Of a stretch of DNA of 64,000 bases, positions 20,342 through 31,407 are shown one piece after another. The notes beneath the pieces were generated by a model. The model saw only the letters and a program-made list of their open reading frames with translations. It ran no database searches and was not told the origin of the DNA. The stretch comes from Rickettsia endosymbiont of Cardiosporidium cionae (GTDB taxonomy: Bacteria; Pseudomonadota; Alphaproteobacteria; Rickettsiales; Rickettsiaceae): NCBI RefSeq assembly GCF_015476335.1, contig NZ_JADAQY010000003.1:2062-66061 (forward strand), in the 5' to 3' direction. The stretch's first letter is position 1. Each line of letters starts with the position of its first letter. The position numbers were made by a program, and so were the translations under genes.

Positions 20342-20420
20342 TATACTAAACATATTTTTTTTATTAGGAATATATTTTATAAATATCAATTAATTATATA
20401 TCTGTTAAATAAAACAATAT

Positions 20421-22217
20421 ATGTCAAAAATGTACAAAATTAATACGCATTATTTTGATGTTTTAGTAATAGGCGCTGGAGGAGCTGGGTTAAGGGCAAC
20501 ACTAGGAATGGCAGAAGCCGATCTGAATACAGCTTGCATTACTAAAGTTTTTCCTACCAGGAGCCATACTGTAGCTGCACAAGGCGGTATTAGTGCCGCA
20601 TTGGGTAATACCGAGCATGATGACTGGAGGTGGCATATGTATGATACAGTAAAAGGGTCAGACTGGTTAGGAGATCAAGATGCAATCGAATATATGTGTA
20701 AAAATGCTATGCAAAGCATTATAGAACTCGAGCATTATGGCGTCCCATTTTCACGTAATACAGAAGGTAAAATATACCAAAGGGCATTTGGAGGTATGAC
20801 CACCAATTATGGTAAAGGTAAAGCAGCTCACAGAACTTGTGCTGCCGCAGACCGTACAGGGCATGCCATATTGCATAGTTTATATCAGCAGTCGATCAAA
20901 TATAATGCACAATTCTTTATTGAATATTTTGTAATAGATCTATTAATGGAAGATGAACAATGTGTAGGAGTAATAGCATGGGAACTTGAAAAAGGGGAAC
21001 TCCATATATTTTATGCACATATTACTATTATAGCTACAGGAGGATATGGTAGGACATATTTTTCCGCTACGTCTGCGCATACCTGTACCGGAGATGGAGG
21101 AGGTATGTGTAGCAGAGCTTCATTGCAATTACAAGATATGGAATTTGTACAATTTCACCCAACAGGGATATATGGAGCTGGATGTTTAATTACAGAAGGA
21201 GCAAGAGGTGAAGGAGGATATCTAGTAAATAAAAATGGTGAAAGATTTATGGAGCGATACGCAGCTTCAGCTAAAGATTTAGCATCGAGAGATGTAGTAT
21301 CAAGAGCCATCACTATGGAAATTATAGAAGGAAGAGGAATAGGTAAATACAATGATCATGTATTATTACATCTAAGCCATTTACCAAAAGAAATAATAGA
21401 TAAAAGGTTACCAGGTATCTCAGAAACGGCAAGAATCTTTGCAAATGTAGATATACATAAAGAACCAATCCCCGTTATACCAACAGTGCACTATAATATG
21501 GGAGGTATACCTACCAACTATCATACTGAAGTTATCAAATTGGATAAATTCGGTAATGAACAAATTATACCAGGATTAATGGCAATTGGCGAAGCAGCTT
21601 GTATTTCTGTACATGGAGCAAATAGATTAGGCTCTAATTCTCTGTTAGATCTTATAGTATTCGGAAGGGCCGCAGCTATTAAAGCACAAAAAATAATTCA
21701 CTCATTGAATAATAGCAAGCACAGAACATCTAAGAAAATTAATCTAGACAAAATAATACACAGGTTTGATAAAGTCAGATATAGTAAAGGAAATATAAAA
21801 GTAGCAGAACTAAGACTAAAAATGCAACATATCATGCAAAAATATGCCGCTGTATTCAGAACTGCCAATATATTAGAAGAGGGAAAAAAACTGATTGATC
21901 AAGCTAGAACTGAGTTTGATGATATATATATTAATGATAGATCATTAATATGGAATACAGACTTATTAGAAGCTTTAGAACTTGCTAATCTTTTAGATCA
22001 AGCAGTATTAACAATGCACTCGGCAGCAAACAGAACAGAAACCAGAGGTGCACATGCAAGGGAGGACTTCCCAGAAAGAAATGATAAAGATTGGTTAAAG
22101 CATAGTTTATCATATATCAAAAATGATAAGACTGTATCTATACAATACAAAAATGTAATATTAAAAACTTTAACAAATGAAGTGGAGTCTATCCCTCCTG
22201 TAAAAAGAGTATATTAA
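20421..22217 (+). CDS. sdhA: Succinate dehydrogenase flavoprotein subunit
   Basis: The 598-residue catalytic subunit oxidises succinate to fumarate. The FAD-binding motif [11 protein letters not shown] is at residues 17-27, and [17 protein letters not shown] holds the histidine (H49) that binds FAD covalently. The active-site segments [20 protein letters not shown] and [23 protein letters not shown] (substrate-binding His and Arg) are complete. Length equals the mitochondrial/alphaproteobacterial norm. sdhB follows after 32 bases. Confidence 0.97.
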   Translation: MSKMYKINTHYFDVLVIGAGGAGLRATLGMAEADLNTACITKVFPTRSHTVAAQGGISAALGNTEHDDWRWHMYDTVKGSDWLGDQDAIEYMCKNAMQSIIELEHYGVPFSRNTEGKIYQRAFGGMTTNYGKGKAAHRTCAAADRTGHAILHSLYQQSIKYNAQFFIEYFVIDLLMEDEQCVGVIAWELEKGELHIFYAHITIIATGGYGRTYFSATSAHTCTGDGGGMCSRASLQLQDMEFVQFHPTGIYGAGCLITEGARGEGGYLVNKNGERFMERYAASAKDLASRDVVSRAITMEIIEGRGIGKYNDHVLLHLSHLPKEIIDKRLPGISETARIFANVDIHKEPIPVIPTVHYNMGGIPTNYHTEVIKLDKFGNEQIIPGLMAIGEAACISVHGANRLGSNSLLDLIVFGRAAAIKAQKIIHSLNNSKHRTSKKINLDKIIHRFDKVRYSKGNIKVAELRLKMQHIMQKYAAVFRTANILEEGKKLIDQARTEFDDIYINDRSLIWNTDLLEALELANLLDQAVLTMHSAANRTETRGAHAREDFPERNDKDWLKHSLSYIKNDKTVSIQYKNVILKTLTNEVESIPPVKRVY

Positions 22218-22249
22218 TTAGTAAATTCACAGTCATATGGTCAATTAAT

Positions 22250-23053
22250 ATGTCATTATTCGGTTTACCTATAAATTCTAAAATCCAACCTGGAAATTCT
22301 TTTCGAGAATCACAAAATATTAAATCTGCGAAAACCTTTAAAATATATCGCTATGATCCAGATTCTAAGAATAATCCTAGACTAGATATCTATACAATAG
22401 ATCTTACTACAACAGGGCCTATGGTTCTAGATGCCCTAATTAAAATCAAAAATCAAATTGATTCAACATTAACATTTCGCAGATCTTGCCGTGAAGGTAT
22501 ATGTGGTAGTTGTTCTATGAATGTAGATGGAGTAAATACATTAGCTTGCATTACATCTATATCCAGTATAACTAGTGATATAGTAATATACCCACTACCT
22601 CATATGTATGTAATAAAAGATCTTATTTCAGATATGAAAGATTTTTATTTACAATATCACTCTATAGAACCATGGTTACAAAGTGATTCTAAGCCTAAAA
22701 ACAAAAATTCAGAAAGGTTACAATCAGAAACAGAACGTAAAAAACTAGATGGACTGTATGAATGTATATTATGCGCATGCTGTTCTACTTCCTGCCCAAG
22801 TTATTGGTGGAATGGAGATAAATATTTAGGGCCAGCTGCATTATTGCAAAGCTATAGGTGGATAGCAGATTCAAGAGACAATAACAAATCAAAAAGGCTA
22901 GAAATGTTAGATGACTCATTTAAATTATATAGATGCCATACCATAATGAACTGTACAAAAACTTGTCCTAAAAAACTGAATCCAGCTCAAGCAATAGCAA
23001 ATATTAAAAAAGAAATTTTTTATGAAAAATTCAAGCCAGATAAAAAATCATGA
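22250..23053 (+). CDS. sdhB: Succinate dehydrogenase iron-sulfur subunit
   Basis: The 267-residue electron-transfer subunit. Three cluster-binding sites are seen: the [2Fe-2S] ferredoxin motif [15 protein letters not shown] with a later Cys, and the C-terminal ferredoxin pattern [12 protein letters not shown] plus [17 protein letters not shown] for the [4Fe-4S] and [3Fe-4S] clusters. It passes electrons from SdhA to the quinone site. Last gene of the sdh operon; the convergent ppa gene begins after 56 bases. Confidence 0.97.
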   Translation: MSLFGLPINSKIQPGNSFRESQNIKSAKTFKIYRYDPDSKNNPRLDIYTIDLTTTGPMVLDALIKIKNQIDSTLTFRRSCREGICGSCSMNVDGVNTLACITSISSITSDIVIYPLPHMYVIKDLISDMKDFYLQYHSIEPWLQSDSKPKNKNSERLQSETERKKLDGLYECILCACCSTSCPSYWWNGDKYLGPAALLQSYRWIADSRDNNKSKRLEMLDDSFKLYRCHTIMNCTKTCPKKLNPAQAIANIKKEIFYEKFKPDKKS

Positions 23054-23109
23054 TAGCTTGACTGAATTAATTCGTAAAGTGGCTTTATTCAGGCTAAGTA
23101 AATAAAATA

Positions 23110-23640
23110 TCAGTGAGCTGTTGCTATCCAAGCTTTTACGGCATCATCTATAACTTTCAATGCTGTATCGACTGATTTCCAACCCAATATTTTCACCCAT
23201 TTATTCTCTTCAAGATTTTTATAATGTTTAAAAAAATGTGTAATTTTATCTTTAATTATAGGGTGTAAATCATTAATATCATTGATATCCTCAAAACTAG
23301 GATCTAGCTTAACAGTCGGAACAGATAAAATTTTTTCATCAAAGCCAGATTCATCTTCCATCATTAATACCCCTATTGGTCTTGCTTGTAGCACTGCTCC
23401 TGGTATAACAGAATAGTTAGAAATGACTAGTACATCTAATGGGTCTCCATCTGGAGATAAAGTATTAGGTATAAAACCATAGTTATATGGGTAAAACATA
23501 GAAGTTTGAATAAATCTATCTACAAATAAAAATCCAGATGCTTTATTAAATTCATATTTAACAGGACTATTATTCATAGGTATCTCAATAACTACATTGA
23601 TATCATTTTTTTGCTTGGCTGAAATTTTATTAATAAACAT
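23110..23640 (-). CDS. ppa: Inorganic pyrophosphatase
   Basis: A 176-residue soluble family I pyrophosphatase that drives biosynthesis by hydrolysing pyrophosphate. The signature SPDGDPLDVLVIS carries the metal-binding aspartates, and the substrate region YPYNYGFIPNTL precedes it. Length matches the bacterial hexameric enzyme. It is convergent with sdhB and lies 85 bases downstream of the first tlc gene. Confidence 0.95.
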   Translation of the reverse strand: MFINKISAKQKNDINVVIEIPMNNSPVKYEFNKASGFLFVDRFIQTSMFYPYNYGFIPNTLSPDGDPLDVLVISNYSVIPGAVLQARPIGVLMMEDESGFDEKILSVPTVKLDPSFEDINDINDLHPIIKDKITHFFKHYKNLEENKWVKILGWKSVDTALKVIDDAVKAWIATAH

Positions 23641-23725
23641 TTATAAATTACCGATTAAATTTAATTACAAACTTATAATAACTTTTATTTAAAATAATAA
23701 ACATTGTTAATAGGGCATTTTCACA

Positions 23726-25237
23726 TTACAAACAAATTTTTGCATGTGCTATATGCACTTTATAGACTGAATATATCCATATCACACATACTATAACAAA
23801 TAAAATCATTAAAATATAAGATATAGAACCATATGTAGTATATGCAGTAAATGTAAAAATTAAAGATTGTATAAGGCCACTTAATGATTTACCTAATTTA
23901 GGACTAATAACATCAACAGCTGCCTTACCCTTTGTCTTTAATTCTACATTCAATGGTATGTATAACATCTGTAAAGAAGAATCCCAAATAGAATATTTTA
24001 CACCCTTAGATAAAACATTTTGTACTGCGCCTATAAATACAGAAAGCGATAATAATGGCAATATCAATAATCCCTTATCGGTAACGATACGATATAAATC
24101 CTTTTCAAAAATCACTAAAAAAAAGAATATGCTACCGGTACTCATAATAATAATAGGAGTAATCACTGCCGTAACAAACCAGCTATATCGTCGCATTAAG
24201 TTATTCCCTATAACTGTTATGATCATTATAACTACTCCCGTCCACAAGATATAAGTACTAGTAAATAATGCATACTCATTAATACTAGGATATAATTCCT
24301 TAATTTTTGATTTCCATACACCCTCAACTAAATCTATGGATAAACTAAAGGATGCAGAGCAAATAAGCATTAACCATAAATACTTGGATTTCGATATATA
24401 TTTAAATCCTTCAGATAAATTCATTTTTTTTTGTACTGCTATAAAAATATTATTACTATTCTTTAATAATTTACTATCTTTAATATCTCTTATTATAGCA
24501 GATAATATAATACATGATATAATTGATGAGCACGCCAGCATAGATACAGAAATTTGAGATAGTAAAAATTTACTATCTATATCAACAAAATATTGGTTGA
24601 AATAATTTTTAGTATCTGATAATTGTATCATAATTATGCCAACTAGCACTAGTGAAGAATTCCCAATAAATGCAAATAAAGTATAAAATCTTTTTGCTTG
24701 CTTAAAATCTATTATTTCATTTACAAACTGCCAAAAAAACAATACATAAAATATATTACCCCAAAGCTCAGATAAAGAATAAAACAAGATATACGACCAA
24801 TTTCCAAATAGTAAAATATACCATTTCAAATAAGGATACTTGTCACCTATCTCTTGTACCTTATTAGCGCTAATATGTATTAGTTCTGCATTAGGATATA
24901 AAATAAATACAAAAATCAAGTAAAATACAGTAAATGCTGTGATAAAATAGTAAAATACTTTATCTAGAGTGTAGTATTCCAGTAATTTTATATATATTAT
25001 TAGACAAATTGCAGCAATTGGAGTCATACAATAGAGTTTTATAAAACTTAGTACCTCAGCATTTAATTCTGAAATAACTATTGTATCTTTAAGGATCCTT
25101 AAAACATTCTGGTTAAATAAAATAAAAAACATTAAAAATGATATCAAAAAGAATTTTTTAAATTCTGAACCGTATACTGGCAATAAAATATTTTTTAATT
25201 TAGAAAAAACACTCCCACTGCGATAAGAATTGAACAT
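23726..25237 (-). CDS. tlc: NTT-family ATP/ADP translocase, first copy
   Basis: A 503-residue protein with about twelve transmembrane helices of the Rickettsia/Chlamydia/plastid nucleotide transporter family. Typical segments are VLRILKDTIVISELNAEVLSFIKLY, SYILFYSLSELWGNIFYVLFFWQF and KYSIWDSSLQMLYIPLNVELKTKGKAAVDV. Such carriers exchange host ATP for ADP or take up other nucleotides, so this is direct evidence of intracellular life. A second copy is at 47489-48988. Which of the two exchanges ATP/ADP cannot be told from sequence. Confidence 0.94.
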   Translation of the reverse strand: MFNSYRSGSVFSKLKNILLPVYGSEFKKFFLISFLMFFILFNQNVLRILKDTIVISELNAEVLSFIKLYCMTPIAAICLIIYIKLLEYYTLDKVFYYFITAFTVFYLIFVFILYPNAELIHISANKVQEIGDKYPYLKWYILLFGNWSYILFYSLSELWGNIFYVLFFWQFVNEIIDFKQAKRFYTLFAFIGNSSLVLVGIIMIQLSDTKNYFNQYFVDIDSKFLLSQISVSMLACSSIISCIILSAIIRDIKDSKLLKNSNNIFIAVQKKMNLSEGFKYISKSKYLWLMLICSASFSLSIDLVEGVWKSKIKELYPSINEYALFTSTYILWTGVVIMIITVIGNNLMRRYSWFVTAVITPIIIMSTGSIFFFLVIFEKDLYRIVTDKGLLILPLLSLSVFIGAVQNVLSKGVKYSIWDSSLQMLYIPLNVELKTKGKAAVDVISPKLGKSLSGLIQSLIFTFTAYTTYGSISYILMILFVIVCVIWIYSVYKVHIAHAKICL

Positions 25238-25628
25238 AGCTATTTTGAATAAAAAAGAGATAACAGATAAGACATATTAACCCCAATACTGGCTATCATT
25301 ATTACTAATTTAAAATATACCACTATAGTATACTCATACTAAACTTCGAGAAGCCTTAAATAACTTGGAAAAGGGAATACTATAATTATTTGGTAGCCAA
25401 GTCAATAATATTCACAAATACTATTATACAATAGATCTATTTTACAACATGATAACACAGAATAAATCCTTATATTAATCAAAATCTTGATACACTCAAA
25501 CATATACAGAAAATTACTACATTAGTATAGACTACCCACAAACATTGAAAGCTATTTATATTTTTAGATAGATATTACACTGAAATACTCTAAAATTGAT
25601 ATTTCTAACAAGATCAATCTTATTATTT
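25238..25628. other. Spacer between tlc and the aminopeptidase gene
   Basis: About 390 bases of AT-rich DNA with stops in every frame. I see no gene, repeat or clear terminator. Confidence 0.5.
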
Positions 25629-27365
25629 TTATATAATCTTTAACTGATCATCTAACCAAGACTGAGTATCTACCGATAGTAACGGTCTAACCCTTTTACG
25701 AATCTCACTGTAATATTGTTCTATGTAAAGTAATTCATCACGATTAAGCGTTGATACATCAATAAGTGATCTATCATATGGTACTAAAGTAAGGTTAGTA
25801 AATTTAAGAAATTTTTCATATGATGTAGAATTTACATAAATAAGATTTTCAATTCTAATACCGAACTCATTATTAATATAATATCCAGGTTCATTTGATA
25901 AAATCATGAATTTTTTTAAAACAACATTGCTATCTACCAAATAATTAATATTTTGAGGCCCTTCATGTACATTAAGAAAATCACCAACTCCATGACCAGT
26001 ACCATGAAAATAATCTTCATATTCTTGCCATAAATATTGCCTTGCTAAAACATCAATATGCATACCAGTAATCTTAGATTTCGGAAAAATTAATCTAGCA
26101 AGAGCAATATGCCCTTTTAATACCTTAGTATAAAAATATTTATGCTTCGGATTAACATTTCCTATAGCAATTGTTCTAGTGATATCAGTAGTTCCTCCTT
26201 TATAATGAGCCCCTGAATCTAATAACAATAATCCAGTAACTGAGAGCACCTTGCTATCATATTTGCTAGCCCTATAATGTATAATGGACGAATTTTCATT
26301 AAATCCACAAATAGTAGGAAAACTATCACAAACATATCGACTATTATGAGACCTAAACTTAGATAATTCTATACCCAAATCATATTCTGAAAAATTCTTT
26401 AATCTATCATTAACATGAAGATTTACAATAAAAGATAAAAATTCACAAACAGCTACTGCATCATACAAGTGTACATCTATAGAATTATCTATCTCAATTT
26501 GATTTTTGCATGATTTTAAATAAAAACAATGATCATCAACAGGTATGGTGTTTTTTTTACACATTAAAAAATGTATATAACAAGAAGCTCCCTTATCAAA
26601 TAAATATTTTTTATCTGATCTCATGTTAATAAAATCTGTAAAACTATCTTCTGGTAAAATAGTGACAATATCATGAAATATTTTTTTTAATTGTAATGAC
26701 AAACGTTTATCATCTACAAATAAATAGCAATTTTTCGTAGAAACAATAGCAAAAGCCAGTAATAACGGAGAAAAATCTAAATCTGATGCCCTGATATTGA
26801 ATAACCAACACACACTATCAGATCTGGTAACCAACATATAATCTGCTTGATGTTGTGACAACAACTTTCTACACTCAGCAATTTTAGATTCAAATACTTG
26901 ACCAGAATACTGAATGGGGTATTCGTATATTAATGAACTAGGTTTATCAGGTTTATTTTGCCATACAAGATCTACCAAATTAACATTGATAGGCTTTAAA
27001 CTAATAACACTACTTAACCTTTTATATAATTCAATACTACAAATTTTTGGATCAAAACCTATAATATCACCTTCTGAAATAAACTCATTCCATGAAAAAG
27101 AGTTAAATAAATTCTGATCCGTTATAATATACTCTTTACTATCTAACTGCTTACTACTTTGTAATAAATATCTGCTATCAGTAAAAAATAGAGAACAATT
27201 CTTTAATACAATAACAAATCCATTAGAACCAGTAAATTTGGTAATATACTCTAATCTTCTACCTGCAGCAGTGGTGTATTCATTAAGATATTCATCAGTA
27301 GATGTTACCAAATAACCAGTAATAGCTTTTGTAAAAAATTGCCCTTTCAAGGCCGACAATGACAT
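25629..27365 (-). CDS. M24B Xaa-Pro aminopeptidase, long three-domain type
   Basis: The 578-residue protein is a metallopeptidase removing an N-terminal residue before proline. Two creatinase-like N-terminal domains (residues about 1-300) are followed by the pita-bread catalytic domain. Metal ligands are recognisable in LLDSGAHYKGGTTDITRTI (two Asp), GTGHGVGDFLNVHEGP (His), NEPGYYINNEFGIRIEN (two Glu). The C-terminal block of about 60 residues (YDRSLIDVSTLNRDELLYIEQYYSEI) is the extra domain of the long eukaryote-like aminopeptidase P group, also usual in alphaproteobacteria. It lies 134 bases downstream of dksA. Confidence 0.92.
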   Translation of the reverse strand: MSLSALKGQFFTKAITGYLVTSTDEYLNEYTTAAGRRLEYITKFTGSNGFVIVLKNCSLFFTDSRYLLQSSKQLDSKEYIITDQNLFNSFSWNEFISEGDIIGFDPKICSIELYKRLSSVISLKPINVNLVDLVWQNKPDKPSSLIYEYPIQYSGQVFESKIAECRKLLSQHQADYMLVTRSDSVCWLFNIRASDLDFSPLLLAFAIVSTKNCYLFVDDKRLSLQLKKIFHDIVTILPEDSFTDFINMRSDKKYLFDKGASCYIHFLMCKKNTIPVDDHCFYLKSCKNQIEIDNSIDVHLYDAVAVCEFLSFIVNLHVNDRLKNFSEYDLGIELSKFRSHNSRYVCDSFPTICGFNENSSIIHYRASKYDSKVLSVTGLLLLDSGAHYKGGTTDITRTIAIGNVNPKHKYFYTKVLKGHIALARLIFPKSKITGMHIDVLARQYLWQEYEDYFHGTGHGVGDFLNVHEGPQNINYLVDSNVVLKKFMILSNEPGYYINNEFGIRIENLIYVNSTSYEKFLKFTNLTLVPYDRSLIDVSTLNRDELLYIEQYYSEIRKRVRPLLSVDTQSWLDDQLKII

Positions 27366-27499
27366 ATTCTCTATAAATATTGGGAATGAGTATAATAATT
27401 TTTATAAAACAGTGCTATAACAAGATATAATACTTACTAGTAGAAAGTTTAGTTTTGGAGATCCATAAACACTAGAACAAAGTAATTAAAAAAGTTTTT

Positions 27500-27931
27500 T
27501 TATATATTATCTTCATCTATATGAGTTTTCTTATAATTTTCATATCTAGTTTGTGCCTCAATACATAAAGTTGCTATAGGCCTTGCTTCTAAACGTTTTA
27601 TCCCGATTTTTTCACCAGTTTCTTCACAATATCCATATAACCCATTATCAATGCGACTGATGGCATCTTGAATTTTATCTATTAATTTTCTATATCTAGT
27701 TCTTGTTTTTAGCTCAACAGCTGTTTTACTTTCAACTGTTGCTCTATCATTCAAATCAGACTCATTCCAATTTTCTTCTTTTAAATGATTCAACGTTTCC
27801 TGCGATTCTCGCAACAAACGTGCATACCAATCTTTAAGTTTAGCCCTGAAATATTCCAATTGTTTCTGATTCATATACTCTTCATCATCTGATGGTATAT
27901 AAGAGTTTGGTAATTTATCTACACTTTTCAT
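27500..27931 (-). CDS. dksA: RNA polymerase-binding transcription factor DksA
   Basis: A 143-residue coiled-coil protein that enters the RNA polymerase secondary channel and, with ppGpp, changes initiation at rRNA and other promoters. The coiled-coil tip carries the DxxDxA motif (DLNDRATVES). The C-terminal finger reads GYCEETGEKIGIKRLEARPIATLCIEA, so two of the four zinc cysteines of the E. coli form are replaced by Thr and Ala. Reduced-cysteine DksA forms are known in alphaproteobacteria. It precedes the aminopeptidase gene on the same strand. Confidence 0.93.
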   Translation of the reverse strand: MKSVDKLPNSYIPSDDEEYMNQKQLEYFRAKLKDWYARLLRESQETLNHLKEENWNESDLNDRATVESKTAVELKTRTRYRKLIDKIQDAISRIDNGLYGYCEETGEKIGIKRLEARPIATLCIEAQTRYENYKKTHIDEDNI

Positions 27932-28069
27932 ATGAGTATTTAAATATTTTATACATCAAAATCACTATATTTCTATCCAATATAACCCTAAAACCTGGAG
28001 CAAAGCAAGACTTTTTTATCCATTACATATAATCATACTAAATACAAAATATTTTTTAGACAATATTAA

Positions 28070-29854
28070 TTAGATGTTATAATTTTCGACTACAAGGGTT
28101 ACCATTTCAAGTAAATCTTGTAGAGAATAAGGCTTACTTAAAAAATTACAATAAAATTCTTTTGTACATGACAAGTTATTTTCTGAATAACCAGAAGTAA
28201 TAATAACTTTAATATTGGGATAAAATTTCTTAATAAATCTAATTAATTCAGAGCCATTCATTTTGGTGATGGAGATATCAGTAATGACCAAAGTAATCTT
28301 ATGCTGATGTTCATGTAACAATTTCACTGCTTCTTCACAATTATTCGTTTCTATAACATTATATCCTGCATTTTTCAATGCATACACACTCACCAATCTA
28401 ACAGGGTCTTCATCTTCTACTATAAGGATGGATATATTATTGATTTTACTATTCTGAGTAAAATGCAAAGCATTAAATTGTCTATTAGGAAAAACATCAA
28501 TTTCTTTAAAATCCAATTCATAAAATTTCAAAAACACATAGAAACTCGTACCTAAATTAACATCAGTTTTAAGTCTAAGATATCCATCAGCTTTATCTAA
28601 AATATCACAAACAGTTGCTAATCCTAATCCTGTACCGACACTGGAAGATTTAGTAGAAAAAAATGGCTCGAATATTTTATCTATAACAGAATGATCTATA
28701 CCAACACCAGTATCATGCACTGTAATCAACACATACTCACCTTCAGTAATAATTGAATTTGTACCACGCGGTGAATAATAGCTGTTAAAAACGCTATCAT
28801 GAGAAATATAAATTTTTTCTGTTAATAACTGCAAACTGCCACCATTAGGCATAGCATCTCTAGCATTGACAGACAAATTAATGATAATTTGCTCAAATTG
28901 ACCTTGATCAACTTTGATATAGCAAGGATCGCCTTTATGCTCTATAGAAAGATTAATAGATGACCCTAAAAGTTTATAAATCAAATGGTATAATGCAGTA
29001 ATTGCATCAGAAGCATTTATCAATCTATGATCAACCAAACCCTTACGAGAAAATAATAATAATTGTTGTATCAATTTAGTTGATCTAACTGCATTTTGTC
29101 TTATTTGCATTATATTATTATACGAATCTTGATCAGAATTGGGTTTGATTAACAACATATCTGTGAAACCAACTATCGCTGTTAATAAATTATTAAAATC
29201 ATGTATGATATGAGTAGCAAACTCTCCTATTGCTTGGATTTTCTGCAAATGTACGAAATTATTTTCTAACTGCCCTTGGTAACTTGCATCAAAAAAAGTA
29301 AATATAATTAATGCATCAGAATCGAAAAAAATCTTCATTATATACAATGACATTGTTAAATGTTTATTCTTAGTTTTTAACGTCATATGTTCAACAACCT
29401 TACTACCTGATAAAGCATCATAAAAAATTTTTAGAGAACCCTTATCTAAAAACTTGTCTAACCTCTTTATTTCTGAAACATCATGCTGGTGCATGAATTT
29501 TTGAGCAGTTAAGCTAACACATAAAATATTCAGTGCACTATCTGTAGTAATTGTTGGAATCGGAAAGTGATAAAATACGCTATATAAGTCATTATGAGTC
29601 TTATAAGATTTGCTATAATTTATGCCAAAAATTTTTAATATTTTGAAGCATTTACAATATTCAGGATATGATCTTGTAACTAAAATATACATGAAATTCA
29701 CTAGGTTAATAATTAACCTTAATAAAAAATACAAAATGAATAATAAAGAATTTGCCTGAAAGAACGATATATCACAAATGTAATACAGAACAGTTGAAAC
29801 AATAATATTACCTACTAATATTATAAATAATTCATACAGTCCTACTTTATACAT
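28070..29854 (-). CDS. cckA: Hybrid sensor histidine kinase CckA
   Basis: A 594-residue membrane kinase. Two hydrophobic segments (residues about 8-58) are followed by a PAS-like region (FPIPTITTDSALNILCVS onward), a HisKA domain with IIHDFNNLLTAIVGFTDMLL, a HATPase domain with intact N (NARDAMPNGG), G1 (DTGVGID) and G2 (SSVGTGLGLATV) boxes, and a C-terminal receiver (ILIVEDEDPVR; phospho-Asp in LVITDISITKMNGSEL). The HDFNNLL acceptor box followed by kinase and receiver is the CckA pattern. It starts the phosphorelay to ChpT and CtrA (17937-18674). It is shorter at the N-terminus than the roughly 690-residue Caulobacter protein. Confidence 0.93.
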   Translation of the reverse strand: MYKVGLYELFIILVGNIIVSTVLYYICDISFFQANSLLFILYFLLRLIINLVNFMYILVTRSYPEYCKCFKILKIFGINYSKSYKTHNDLYSVFYHFPIPTITTDSALNILCVSLTAQKFMHQHDVSEIKRLDKFLDKGSLKIFYDALSGSKVVEHMTLKTKNKHLTMSLYIMKIFFDSDALIIFTFFDASYQGQLENNFVHLQKIQAIGEFATHIIHDFNNLLTAIVGFTDMLLIKPNSDQDSYNNIMQIRQNAVRSTKLIQQLLLFSRKGLVDHRLINASDAITALYHLIYKLLGSSINLSIEHKGDPCYIKVDQGQFEQIIINLSVNARDAMPNGGSLQLLTEKIYISHDSVFNSYYSPRGTNSIITEGEYVLITVHDTGVGIDHSVIDKIFEPFFSTKSSSVGTGLGLATVCDILDKADGYLRLKTDVNLGTSFYVFLKFYELDFKEIDVFPNRQFNALHFTQNSKINNISILIVEDEDPVRLVSVYALKNAGYNVIETNNCEEAVKLLHEHQHKITLVITDISITKMNGSELIRFIKKFYPNIKVIITSGYSENNLSCTKEFYCNFLSKPYSLQDLLEMVTLVVENYNI

Positions 29855-30282
29855 TTATACCAAATATAATTACTTGCAAATACACAATGCAATATCAATA
29901 AAACCAATTATTGATATTGCCAACTATTTTTGTCTCTACACATACTAAATAAAACGCTAAGAGTTACTACGCTATAAACTATAATGAAATTCAATTAATA
30001 TATCAAACTATTATTTGCATTAATTATTCTATACCAAATCAATTTCAAAATAATTACAATATATTAAAATTATTATTCATCATTAGCAAAATATACAAAT
30101 ATAAGGATCAAGTGAATAAACTAAATAATACGATTTTAGAAAACTTGATTAAACACAACTATATCCTATATAACACATATTATGACTACAAAATACATAT
30201 TAAATCTGTTATCATGATTTGCTCATAACGGAAAATAAATAATTAATAACCTCTGGTAATCACTAACCATAATCATTCCAAA
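29855..30282. other. Divergent spacer between cckA and tolQ
   Basis: An AT-rich gap of 428 bases that must contain the promoters of both cckA and the tol operon. I see no coding frame and no promoter strong enough to call. Confidence 0.5.
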
Positions 30283-30951
30283 ATGCAAAATATTAATAAC
30301 CTATCATTAATTAATTTATTCGAAACATCTGATACCTTAAACAAAGCAATAATATTATTCTTAGTTATAGTATCTGTATTTTGTTGGTCTCTTATTATAT
30401 CAAAATCTTTACATTTAACCAAAACTAAAAAATTAATGAATAATTTCGAAAAATTATTCTGGTCAGAACAAAATTTTCAAAAAATCTACCAGCAAGTGAG
30501 AAATAAGATAGATAATCCCTTAGCACTAATTTTTATAAATGCTATTAATGAATATAAAAATAAAAATCAACCAGATAGTAAACAAGAAGTAAAAATGCAT
30601 AATATTGAGCAAGCAATGCAACTTGCCCAGATGAAGTCAATAAAAAATCTTAATGAACATCTATCAATATTGGGGAATATAGCTTCTACCTCGCCATTTA
30701 TCGGTTTATTAGGTACAGTATGGGGTATCATACACAGTTTTCAATCAATATCATTTGCACAAAATATTACGATTGCCGTTGTAGCCCCTGGTATAGCAGA
30801 AGCATTATTAGTCACAGCTATAGGGCTATTAGTAGCAATACCTTCTCTAATATTTTATAACTATTTCTGTTCAAAACTAGAAGAAATAGAAAATCAGATT
30901 GACAGCTTCATCATAGAATTAAATATTATTTTATCAAAGATTAATATATAA
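30283..30951 (+). CDS. tolQ: Tol-Pal system inner-membrane protein TolQ
   Basis: A 222-residue member of the TolQ/ExbB/MotA proton-channel family with three transmembrane helices: about 23-43, then two near 125-150 and 165-190. The channel segment LGNIASTSPFIGLLGTVWGIIHSFQSI and the following IAVVAPGIAEALLVTAIGLLVAIPSLI are characteristic. With TolR it converts the proton gradient into movement of TolA during outer-membrane constriction. First gene of tolQRAB. Confidence 0.95.
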   Translation: MQNINNLSLINLFETSDTLNKAIILFLVIVSVFCWSLIISKSLHLTKTKKLMNNFEKLFWSEQNFQKIYQQVRNKIDNPLALIFINAINEYKNKNQPDSKQEVKMHNIEQAMQLAQMKSIKNLNEHLSILGNIASTSPFIGLLGTVWGIIHSFQSISFAQNITIAVVAPGIAEALLVTAIGLLVAIPSLIFYNYFCSKLEEIENQIDSFIIELNIILSKINI

Positions 30952-30961
30952 GATTCATACT

Positions 30962-31393
30962 GTGAGATATTACAATAGAACCAGTCTAAAAAAATATATT
31001 AGTAACAATAAAAAACCTATATATCAAATTAACGTCACTCCTGTGATAGATGTAATGCTAGTACTACTAGTGGTATTCATGCTTACTGCTAAGTCTCTGT
31101 TAAATGGTGTGGATGTTAACTTACCCAAAAATAATGCTAAATCCATTGAAAATTATGATACACCTATAGTATTAACTATAAATAAAGAAGGTAAAATTTA
31201 TATCTTTGAACAAGAAATAGCAAAAAATGATCTGAAGAAAAAATTATCAAATATTCTTAAAGAAAAACAAGATGATAGAATTTTTATTAGAGGAGATCAA
31301 AATTTATCATATGGTTTTATATCAAACATCATGGTAGAAATATATAATGCAGGATTCACTAAATTATCTATGATTTCAGAAACGCAAAATTAA
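30962..31393 (+). CDS. tolR: Tol-Pal system protein TolR
   Basis: A 143-residue ExbD/TolR protein. The single helix contains the channel aspartate in INVTPVIDVMLVLLVVFMLTA, and the periplasmic part carries the VDVNLPKNNA and IRGDQNLSYG segments of the family. It forms the proton channel with TolQ. The start is GTG at 30962, 10 bases after tolQ; no ATG is available upstream of the helix. Confidence 0.95.
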   Translation: MRYYNRTSLKKYISNNKKPIYQINVTPVIDVMLVLLVVFMLTAKSLLNGVDVNLPKNNAKSIENYDTPIVLTINKEGKIYIFEQEIAKNDLKKKLSNILKEKQDDRIFIRGDQNLSYGFISNIMVEIYNAGFTKLSMISETQN

Positions 31394-31407
31394 TTGATTT
31401 ACACCAG

